Positions 33,295 through 39,908 of a stretch of DNA of 39,908 nucleotides are shown here, one piece after another. This DNA comes from RPQK01 sp041946865 (GTDB taxonomy: Bacteria; Acidobacteriota; UBA6911; RPQK01): contig JBHGBF010000020.1 of NCBI GenBank assembly GCA_041946865.1, positions 1-39,908 on the forward strand, written 5' to 3'. The stretch's first letter is position 1. Each line of letters opens with the position of its first letter. The notes beneath the pieces were generated by a model. That model was not told the origin of the DNA. It worked only from the letters and a program-made list of their open reading frames with translations, and did not search any database. A program made the position numbers and the translations under genes.

Positions 33295-36200
33295 TTAGAA
33301 AAGGTACTTCAGGGCGAACTGCATCTGCCGCGGTGGACCGCCCGTAATGATTCGCGTGGATTGCGGATTGCCGATTACGATCGAGGTCAGAACGGCGTTG
33401 ATGCTCGGCGCTCCTAGATGCGCATTGTTCGTCAAGTTGAAGACCTCGTAACGGAACTGCAGATGATGGCCCTCAAACGGCATCGAGAAGTTTTTCGACA
33501 AGAGGAAGTCGACGTTCTTCCACCCCGGTGCCTGGATCAGGCCCCTGCCGGCGTTGCCGTACACTCCCGGCTCACCGGCGACGATCGCCGTATCGTCAAA
33601 CCAGCGCATAGAGTCGCGCTGATTCTTGGGGAGATTGACTTTTCCAACCAGGTTACCGCGGTACGGCCCATAGGTGTTCGTGTAGTTGACGTTCATCGAG
33701 TGGCTGACCCACGGGCCGCTCTGGATTGAGAAGATCCCGCCCATCTGCCAGTCACCGAACACCCAATTGAGCGGCCCCGAGCGTAAAAGCCCTTTGGTCG
33801 ATCCGAACGGCAGCTCGTACAGGAAACTCGCGTTGTAGGCGAAGTCCCGGCTAAGCCCCGAGGGGCCGTAGTTCATCCAGATGTCCTTCATGTACTGCGA
33901 AGGGGGCTTACCGCCGGCTCCGGCCGTAACTCCTTCCCCGCGTTCGTTCAAGCTGGAGATACCGTAGTCGAGCGCCTTGGACCATGTGAATGAGTTCAAG
34001 AAGCTCAAGCCCCGGCTGAACCGCTTCTCCGCCTTCGCCGTGAACGCGTTGTAGTTGCCGCTCAAATTGTTGTCGTTGACAAAGATCCCCTGGATACGCT
34101 GTTTGCTGTGGAAATCGGCGGGCAGCTTCGAGCGCAGCCGTGCGGGATTGTTCCAGGCCAGGGTGCCATGCGGCTCCAAGGGCGCGCCGATGTTCCGGTT
34201 CCACCAGTGCAGATGCGACTGGGCCTGCCCGTTGTAGCCGACGGTCAGCAGGATGTCCCAGGGCAGCTGGTGCTGGATGTCCAGGAACCACTGGGCGCTG
34301 TTGATCGTTTTCAGAAGTGGTGGGACAAAGACAACGTTCGGTCCGGCCAGCGTGTACATATCTCCACCGGCAACTGACAACGCCGGGAAACCATCCACCA
34401 CGCGTATGTCGGTGGTCTCATAGCCTTGCGGCGTGGACAAAGCAACGATATTAGGACCGCCTACGTTAAAGCGGGTCGCTTCAAGCTGCACCGTCCCGTT
34501 TTCCGAATAGTACAGCCCGCCTCCGGCCCGGATGACCGTGTCCTTGAAGATGCGATAGGCAATGCCCAGCCGGGGAGCAAAGTTATCCTTATCCAGAATA
34601 GCCTGGCTGTCGCCGACTCCCGACGGCACGACCCATTGATCAAAGACCAGATCGAGTGTCGGGGAAGTCTCATCGGCCATGTTGCCGATAAAAGTCGGCC
34701 GGGCGACTGGGGTGGTCTCATCGAAACGGGCCACGCGCGGTTGCCCGTAGAGCTCCCACCGCAGGCCAATATTGATCGTCAGACGTGGCGTCACTTTCCA
34801 GTCGTCCTGGGCATAGACGCCCCAGAAGGGATTGTAAATGTCTTCCCCTTGCTGGACGCCGTTGTCGGTGCTACACAGCCAGCCCAGCAGGGCGTCGGCC
34901 AGGGGGTTGCCGGTGGCGTTGCGGCTCGCGGGCTGGTTCGGTTTCTGGGCAGTATAACGGCCGTCGAAGTTCAGGGTCCCGAAGATGTTGCCCTGCTTGC
35001 GGTTCGATCTCCACCGGCGATACTCGCCCCCAAACCGCAGGCTGTGCTTGCCTCGCTCCATCAGGAAGTTCTCGGCCAGGTAATAGGTATCCAGAACCGT
35101 CTTGTTGTTGCCTCCGGCGGAACCGCCCCCGACATTGGTGTACCGGTTCCCGAAAAACGTATAGGCCACGCCGTATTTGTAAGCCGCCAGCTCCGGGAAC
35201 TGATCGACGCCCGCGCCCTTCAACCCGATCTTCTCATTGAGGTTTTCCGTGTGGTTATCATCCCGGTAGGCCGGAAGGTGAGTCCAACCGCCACGCAACT
35301 CATTGGTCATCCTCGGATTGATGGTCATGTTGTAGTTGCCGGCGATCTGGTGCCCCGTGTAACGGAGGTAGTTGTCCGCTCGCGCCGGGAACTCCATCTG
35401 CCCGCCGTTCACGTTGTTGTCGTGCCGGTAAGAGTAACGGAAGAAGGTCCGATGATTGTCGTTGAAGTTGTGGTCAATACGGCCATCGTACACTTCGCCC
35501 TTCGCCGAATTCCTCGATACATAGAAGTAGTTGAGGTTGTTGTATTCCCTGCCCGGAACATTCGGGAGCGGAATAACCGTGTCGATGTATTTTAGATAAA
35601 CCGGATCCATCCGATTGGCCGGAATCTGGTTGTTCGGGAACTGCTGCCGGATGGCACCGGGGGTTCCCGCCCCCGTTAAGGTCAGCGGATCGTAGATGTT
35701 CGGATGGCCATTGCCGATGTCCATTTCATTGGCGAAATTCCCTTTGCGGGCCTCGGCGCTCGGCACGGAGCTCAGGTAACTGTCGCCAGCCGATACAATC
35801 CGGGTTCCTTGAATGCTGGCAAAGAAAAAGGTTTTGTCCTTGACGATCGGACCGCCGATGGTTCCCCCAAACTGGTTGCGGATGAACGGAGGGCGAGGAG
35901 AGATGATGTTTCCGTTCTCGTCCCGAATAGAGTCGCGGTTGAACATGAAGTTGTTCGCGGAGGTCGCATTGTTGCGATGGAACTCATAAAGGGAGCCGTG
36001 GAACTCGTTCGTCCCGCCCTTGGTGGAAACCAGCACCTGGGCGCCCGCTTTGTAGCCGTACTCGGCCGATACATTATTGGTCACGACTTTGAACTGAGAA
36101 ATCGCCTCCGGTGGCGGCTTCATGGTCTGGGCCTGGGTGACCAGCGGCCCCTGCACCGTCCGCGCCGCATTGTCCACGCCGTCGACCAGGATCGCAGTCT

Positions 36201-36807
36201 GGTCCATGGCCAGGCCGCCCGATCGGAATCCGCCTTCAGCGGCCGTCTGCTCGCCGCGTCCTCCCACGCCGCCGATCAGGATGCCAGGGCTCAGGTTGGC
36301 GAGCGTGAGGTAGTTGCGGCCGTCCAGCGGCAATTCGTGAATCTGCTTTTCCTCGATGACGGTCCCGACGTTGTGCGGCTGTTGTTGAATGCGGGCCGCG
36401 GTCGCGGTCACTTCAACCACCTCGGAGACCTCCCCGACGGTGAGCTCGAAATCGATTTTGGCCACCTGGCCGGTGTCGAGCAACAATTCCGTTTTGGAAG
36501 TCTTGAAGCCGGTTAAAGCGCACTCGACCCGGTAGCGTCCCTCTTTGAGCAATTGAACTGAGTAAAATCCGGCATCGTTCGTGACCGCCTTCCTCACCAC
36601 CAGCGTGTCGAGGTTGGTCACCGTGATCTCGGCACCCGGGATGACGCCCTTAGTCGAATCAGTGACGACTCCTTCGATGGCCGATTCCCTGGCCAAGGCG
36701 AGGGTGAAGAACGTAAAAGTCATCAGCAGAAAGCAGACCGGCTTGCGAATCGGCCACAAGCCCCTTGTTCGTTCACCTGCAACTGAACCTAAGTTGTGCC
36801 GTACCAT
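33295..36807 (-). CDS. Oar-like TonB-dependent receptor 2
   Basis: A 1170-residue outer-membrane receptor, paralogue of receptor 1. The signal peptide (VCFLLMTFTFFTLALA) is followed by a carboxypeptidase-regulatory-like domain (IEGVVTDSTKGVIPGAEITV; YRVECALTGF). The plug carries EEKQIHELPLDGRNYL, identical over 16 residues to receptor 1. A ~900-residue barrel (RNQFGGTIGGPIVKDKTFFF, YAQDDWKVTPRLTINIGLRW, SFTWSKALDYG) ends QFALKYLF. AGGAG precedes the ATG at 36807 by about nine bases. It would bring a large ligand across the outer membrane. The only gene that could be co-transcribed is lipoprotein paralogue B, beyond a terminator. Differences from receptor 1 in the barrel loops suggest a different ligand. 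Confidence 0.92.
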   Translation of the reverse strand: MVRHNLGSVAGERTRGLWPIRKPVCFLLMTFTFFTLALARESAIEGVVTDSTKGVIPGAEITVTNLDTLVVRKAVTNDAGFYSVQLLKEGRYRVECALTGFKTSKTELLLDTGQVAKIDFELTVGEVSEVVEVTATAARIQQQPHNVGTVIEEKQIHELPLDGRNYLTLANLSPGILIGGVGGRGEQTAAEGGFRSGGLAMDQTAILVDGVDNAARTVQGPLVTQAQTMKPPPEAISQFKVVTNNVSAEYGYKAGAQVLVSTKGGTNEFHGSLYEFHRNNATSANNFMFNRDSIRDENGNIISPRPPFIRNQFGGTIGGPIVKDKTFFFASIQGTRIVSAGDSYLSSVPSAEARKGNFANEMDIGNGHPNIYDPLTLTGAGTPGAIRQQFPNNQIPANRMDPVYLKYIDTVIPLPNVPGREYNNLNYFYVSRNSAKGEVYDGRIDHNFNDNHRTFFRYSYRHDNNVNGGQMEFPARADNYLRYTGHQIAGNYNMTINPRMTNELRGGWTHLPAYRDDNHTENLNEKIGLKGAGVDQFPELAAYKYGVAYTFFGNRYTNVGGGSAGGNNKTVLDTYYLAENFLMERGKHSLRFGGEYRRWRSNRKQGNIFGTLNFDGRYTAQKPNQPASRNATGNPLADALLGWLCSTDNGVQQGEDIYNPFWGVYAQDDWKVTPRLTINIGLRWELYGQPRVARFDETTPVARPTFIGNMADETSPTLDLVFDQWVVPSGVGDSQAILDKDNFAPRLGIAYRIFKDTVIRAGGGLYYSENGTVQLEATRFNVGGPNIVALSTPQGYETTDIRVVDGFPALSVAGGDMYTLAGPNVVFVPPLLKTINSAQWFLDIQHQLPWDILLTVGYNGQAQSHLHWWNRNIGAPLEPHGTLAWNNPARLRSKLPADFHSKQRIQGIFVNDNNLSGNYNAFTAKAEKRFSRGLSFLNSFTWSKALDYGISSLNERGEGVTAGAGGKPPSQYMKDIWMNYGPSGLSRDFAYNASFLYELPFGSTKGLLRSGPLNWVFGDWQMGGIFSIQSGPWVSHSMNVNYTNTYGPYRGNLVGKVNLPKNQRDSMRWFDDTAIVAGEPGVYGNAGRGLIQAPGWKNVDFLLSKNFSMPFEGHHLQFRYEVFNLTNNAHLGAPSINAVLTSIVIGNPQSTRIITGGPPRQMQFALKYLF

Positions 36808-37254
36808 TCGTTAGTCTCCTCTCTTGGCACCACCACAACACGTGCCACAAAGCCTGGGATGATGACGACCACTATAGTCGGGCTAGACGCACTATTCCTA
36901 CACTTATCCATGGGCTTGGCGCGTTTCTAGTAAAACCTTCAATCACAACTGTTTAACTGAACAAGCAGGCACGATGCCGCCCTCCCCTACTAGTGATGTG
37001 CTAGTTATCTTCACGGCGGGAAAGGAAGTGCTCGTGAGCAGGGCCGGCTTGCGGCACACTTCTTTCGGAGTGCGGCGAACCCGCTTCGCTGGGAAACGCT
37101 CGCGCGCGGCTCTGACTGGATTCGGCGTACGCCCAAGTGCAACCCGGGGTAGGTCCAAAGCCAGATCGCCGCCCCGTGGAGGGGCGGCACAACACTCACC
37201 GTTCAAAATAGCGCGGATCCGATTTGATGTCGTGCCTGCCCCCCAAACTCAGCC
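36808..37254. other. Intergenic region upstream of TonB receptor 2
   Basis: No gene is supported. CTATAGT at 36871-36877 gives a TATA-like hexamer on the minus strand, without a convincing -35. TTTCGGAGTGCGGCGA (37063-37078) repeats exactly at 1205-1220 inside the TIR-flanked element. GCCGCCCC/GGGGCGGC (37168-37188, loop GTGGA) is a GC hairpin about 67 bases beyond the stop of the amidohydrolase gene, a possible terminator. Confidence 0.5.
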
Positions 37255-38262
37255 TCAGGCGAAGCCTACCTGCTTGTCGATATCAGGCGCGACTTTTTTC
37301 AGCAGCGCGACCAGGTTGCCTTCCAGCACCTTCCCCTTCTCCTCCTCGGTGAGGAACGAGTTCTGTATTCGGGCAATCACGGTGCTCGGGTCGTTGATCG
37401 AGAAATCCGAACCGAACAGGACCCGGTCCGGCCCGATCGCCTTGATCGCGCACTCCAGCATCCCCATCCGGTCGATTCCAAAGCCGGACGTGTCCAGGTA
37501 GCAGTTGGCGTTGGCGGCGACCGCGTCAATCCGCTTGAAGATGCTATTGTATCCGTGCTCGTCGGTGAAGTGCGGGAAAACGATGGTGGCTTTTGGAAAC
37601 TTCTGGATGATGTACTCCATCTCCCGGAGCCCCGTGTGGACGTCGAGCACCATGTTCAGCTTGACGACCTGTTCCACCAGGAGCTCGAATTCCTTGATCG
37701 TGTACTGGTAAGGCACCGTGTAATTGCATAGCTCTCCGACCCAGACGAACCCGAACTGCTTGTGACACTCCTCGATCTCGCGCAGTGACTCGTCAATGAA
37801 CAAGGGATTGACCACGCAGGCCCCCAGCAGGCGCCCCTTGTACTTCTCGACATAGCGCGCCACCTCGCGATTGCCTGCAATGAAGTCGGCCGGCGTCTTG
37901 GCCAGCTGGCAGCGGACCGAGTTGATGATGCCCCGGTTGACGCCTGTCCTGTCCAGGTAGGCCATGAACTCCTCGAATGTCTTGGTCACGGGATGCCACT
38001 GCCAGAGCATCCCGTTCTCGCTTGGGCAATGCAAGTGGGCGTCGAATATCGGGGCCGGCGAAGCCGGCGAAGATCGAGTAGGCGGCGCCTCTTTCGGATC
38101 GGGGGGCGGCGCCTCCACCTTGGCCGCCACAGGAAGGGGCTCCGGCTCTTTGGGCCTCGGCCGCCTGACGGCGCCCGTCAAACCCGCGCCCGCCCCGAGG
38201 AACATGAAACTCCTTCGTGCCAACCTGCGAGGGCCATGAAAATGGCTGTGAAATAGGCTCAT
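37255..38262 (-). CDS. Tat-type amidohydrolase with proline-rich linker
   Basis: A 335-residue amidohydrolase-2 family protein. The N-terminus RRLARRSFMFLGAGAG is a likely Tat signal or anchor. It is followed by a Pro/Glu/Lys-rich linker (about 34-70), suggesting a catalytic domain held away from the membrane. DAHLH (74-78) is the metal site; VLDVHTG, VFPHFTDEHG and LFGSDF supply the other metal and catalytic residues of the TIM barrel. GGGAGG precedes the start, with GCTATC (38275-38280) just upstream of it. It lies 39 bases after the stop of another amidohydrolase on the same strand, so the two form an operon. Hydrolase or decarboxylase on a small carboxylated compound is likely. Confidence 0.82.
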   Translation of the reverse strand: MSLFHSHFHGPRRLARRSFMFLGAGAGLTGAVRRPRPKEPEPLPVAAKVEAPPPDPKEAPPTRSSPASPAPIFDAHLHCPSENGMLWQWHPVTKTFEEFMAYLDRTGVNRGIINSVRCQLAKTPADFIAGNREVARYVEKYKGRLLGACVVNPLFIDESLREIEECHKQFGFVWVGELCNYTVPYQYTIKEFELLVEQVVKLNMVLDVHTGLREMEYIIQKFPKATIVFPHFTDEHGYNSIFKRIDAVAANANCYLDTSGFGIDRMGMLECAIKAIGPDRVLFGSDFSINDPSTVIARIQNSFLTEEEKGKVLEGNLVALLKKVAPDIDKQVGFA

Positions 38263-38301
38263 TGTAACCTCCCAGCTATCAGGCTTGTCATCGTCATTAC
38301 G

Positions 38302-39753
38302 TTACCTGTACTCGGGGAACTTGAGATCAGGGTATAGCTCGAGCAGCTTCTCCTTGACTTTGGGGAAGAGACGGGCGGCATTCCCGTAGTAGATCTTCCG
38401 GAGGACCTCGTCGGGGAGGTTAAGGCCGTGCATGGGCGGGGCACCGCGCTCCATCGAAAAACGATCATCGTCCGTTTCAAAAAGTCGGAAGAACTGCCGA
38501 TATTGATTTGCGGTAAGCGCGCCATCCTGGCCAAAGAGGATACGGTCCTGGTACTTGATATGAAAATTCCGCGCAGCCCAGGGCTGGCAGCCTATGGCCT
38601 CGTGGCGCACGCCCATTTCCACGTAGAAGTTCGGATATTGATCGAGCGTGCGGCCCAGGCGCTCCAGGTCGTGCTCCAGGGAACCCATGTGGGCGCCGAT
38701 CATGATCAAGTCGGGAACAGCCGCGAGGATGTGGTCCCGACGGCGAATCATTTCCTCATGCCCAACGGTGTCGGTCCCCGCCAGGTTCCACCAGAAGCGG
38801 CGGGCCTCGTAGCCCAGGAACTCGTGATTCCGGTCCAGACGCTGGAAGAACCAGATCGGTTCGGCCACGTGCAGCATCAACGGGAGCTTCAGCCGAGCGG
38901 CGGCCCGCCAGAGCTCGAGGGGCCGTTCGTCGTCCACAAAGATCTTCCCGCGGGGCTCGGGCCACAGCACGTGCCCTCCCAGCCCCGACCCTTTGTCGAT
39001 GACCTCGGAAATGCCGATCGTCCCCAGGGTCTTGACCTCCGACTCGAGTTTGGCAATGATGTCGCGCGGAAAGCTGTCGGCGAAGCGATTCTCAAAGTCG
39101 ATGCAGGAAAGAGTGAGGAATCGATTCGGGTACTTCTCCTCAAAGCGGTGGTGACTTTCGCTGGTTTCGACCCCCAGCGGCGAATCGATGACGATTGCGA
39201 CTCCGACTTCATCCATTACCCGCACCCGCTCTTCCGGCGTGGAGTTTCCCAGGTGCACGTGAACATCGACCACCGGGAACTTCGCCCGCCGGGGAGTGCT
39301 GTCCTTCAGTTTGAACAGCGTGCCCGGCAGGTAGTCATAGACCGAGACTTCCGGAAAAGGAGCGTAAAGGAAGAACCAACCGATACCATCCGGTGGAATC
39401 GTCAGCGTGGCCGTGTCTCCCTGGGTTGTGCGCGGGAAGACAGCGCCGCGTATCCCGACCATTCGTATAACCTTCTGGCCGGGCATGGTCAGTTTGACCT
39501 CGCTCCTGGCGCCTCGCGCTGGGATTTGAACTATCACGTACCAGCCGCGTTCTCCCATAGCCTTCACCTTCAAAGTTCCTACACTGACTTTCAGAAAATC
39601 AGCTTCGTGGTACTGGCTATAGTCTGGAACCAGTTGGTCCACATCCGCGGCCGGCGTCTGACCCGCCGACATTGGGACAGTCGAGATCAGGCTGATGAGC
39701 AGCACCGCAATCCAGGTGCTCCAGCAAAAGTGTATTGGGTTTGGATTTTTCAT
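38302..39753 (-). CDS. Secreted amidohydrolase with N-terminal beta domain
   Basis: A 483-residue exported enzyme from ATG 39753, where the signal peptide (WSTWIAVLLISLISTVPMSAG) begins; a GTG at 39780 in frame is less likely. Residues about 45-135 form a beta-sandwich-like domain (FLKVSVGTLKVKAMGERGWYV in two strands, IPPDGIGWFFLYAP). The amidohydrolase-2 barrel starts at VVDVHVHLG (His165, His167) and continues with MLHVAEPIW, MIGAHMGS and LFGQDGA. In the last motif the usual D of the SD/TD pair is present as QDG. It is first in a two-gene operon with 37255-38262. The enzymes are not close copies, so they may act in sequence on one compound. The upstream region carries two GATAGCTAGC repeats. 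Confidence 0.8.
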   Translation of the reverse strand: MKNPNPIHFCWSTWIAVLLISLISTVPMSAGQTPAADVDQLVPDYSQYHEADFLKVSVGTLKVKAMGERGWYVIVQIPARGARSEVKLTMPGQKVIRMVGIRGAVFPRTTQGDTATLTIPPDGIGWFFLYAPFPEVSVYDYLPGTLFKLKDSTPRRAKFPVVDVHVHLGNSTPEERVRVMDEVGVAIVIDSPLGVETSESHHRFEEKYPNRFLTLSCIDFENRFADSFPRDIIAKLESEVKTLGTIGISEVIDKGSGLGGHVLWPEPRGKIFVDDERPLELWRAAARLKLPLMLHVAEPIWFFQRLDRNHEFLGYEARRFWWNLAGTDTVGHEEMIRRRDHILAAVPDLIMIGAHMGSLEHDLERLGRTLDQYPNFYVEMGVRHEAIGCQPWAARNFHIKYQDRILFGQDGALTANQYRQFFRLFETDDDRFSMERGAPPMHGLNLPDEVLRKIYYGNAARLFPKVKEKLLELYPDLKFPEYR

Positions 39754-39832
39754 AGCCCCGTCACTCCCTGAATCGGGCACGAGTCTACCCCTTAGCCTGC
39801 GGGTATCCCAACGGTACTCCCCCGGCGGACGA

Positions 39833-39860
39833 GATAGCTAGCGGATAGCTAGCTATAGCT
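39833..39860. promoter_or_regulatory. Phased GATAGCTAGC direct repeats
   Basis: GATAGCTAGC occurs at 39833-39842 and again at 39844-39853, exactly 11 bp apart (one helical turn), followed by TATAGCT. It lies about 80 bases before the amidohydrolase start and abuts the insertion-sequence end. Confidence 0.45.
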
Positions 39861-39908
39861 ACCTAATTTTTGTACAAAATGGTGCCACTTTCGAAAACTC
39901 GGGCTTAT
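39856..39908 (+). mobile_element. Insertion-sequence end, copy 2 (cut by window edge)
   Basis: The first 31 bases are identical to 10786-10816. The sequence after them differs from copy 1 and, read on the minus strand, has an in-frame TAA close to the end, so this is probably the non-coding left end of an element whose transposase lies beyond the window. Confidence 0.55.

Noticed and set aside
34426..35595. 389-codon frame on the plus strand
   Set aside because: Antisense shadow of TonB receptor 2 with no domain or signal.
33295..36807. SusC/SusD polysaccharide-utilisation locus
   Set aside because: No SusD-like lipoprotein is adjacent to either receptor and the receptors have the Oar-like architecture.
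38428..39771. 447-codon frame on the plus strand
   Set aside because: Antisense to a clear amidohydrolase with intact metal motifs; the long frame follows from GC-rich codon use.
1..39908. Formylglycine-generating enzyme or anSME that would activate the sulfatases
   Set aside because: None of the frames shows an FGE or radical-SAM CxxxCxxC protein, so activation must come from outside the window.

Overview
The window looks like a chromosomal segment of an Acidobacteriota bacterium, most likely of the Solibacter/Bryobacter type. This is an inference from content, not from a marker gene. It rests on two very large Oar-like TonB-dependent receptors with an N-terminal carboxypeptidase-regulatory domain and no SusD partner, many exported enzymes with Tat or Sec signals, four type I sulfatases, secreted proteins carrying ~110-residue beta repeats, and GC-rich codon use. 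No rRNA, tRNA, CRISPR array or phage module was seen.

Layout. 1-4.4 kb: an exported CE1/PHB-depolymerase-like esterase (-), a repeat-built 182-bp element with terminal inverted repeats and eight TTTTGGG units, a Tat-exported amidohydrolase (+) and a sulfatase (-). 4.5-10.7 kb: a minus-strand block of TonB receptor 1, an unassigned ~817-aa secreted protein with a probable alpha/alpha-barrel, then the sulfatase. 10.8-11.5 kb: an N-terminally truncated transposase remnant. A near-consensus sigma70-type promoter lies at its broken edge and faces the next gene. 11.6-22.2 kb: a plus-strand run of beta-propeller glycosidase-like protein, zinc-protease/PKD/repeat protein, GH116-family glycosidase, two sulfatases overlapping by ATGA, and a small secreted protein (paralogue A). 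22.3-23.9 kb: three small minus-strand genes, two of which look like remnants (alpha/beta-hydrolase C-terminus, PepSY-TM protein). 24.1-32.2 kb: a DUF6351-like esterase, a fourth sulfatase, a DUF4185-like propeller protein and a CehA/McbA-type PHP hydrolase. 32.3-36.8 kb: TonB receptor 2 followed by lipoprotein paralogue B. 37.3-39.8 kb: two tandem amidohydrolases. The window ends inside a second insertion-sequence end.

How the genes fit together (inference): receptors would import oligomers or complexed ligands. Sulfatases would remove ester sulfate from sugars or aromatics. GH116, the propeller proteins and the 817-aa protein would attack glycosidic parts. The esterases and the amidohydrolases would handle acyl, aromatic or carboxylated fragments. 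This reads as an accessory region for using sulfated, possibly plant- or animal-derived, glycoconjugates. The sulfatase-activating enzyme is not in the window.

The most unusual DNA-level signals are intergenic. There are two perfect hairpins with 35- and 38-bp stems that share an identical 24-bp apex but have unrelated arms. There are two copies of a TGGGTTTC...GAAACCCA palindrome, the TIR-flanked minisatellite element, and GATAGC/GCTA motif clusters in several upstream regions.
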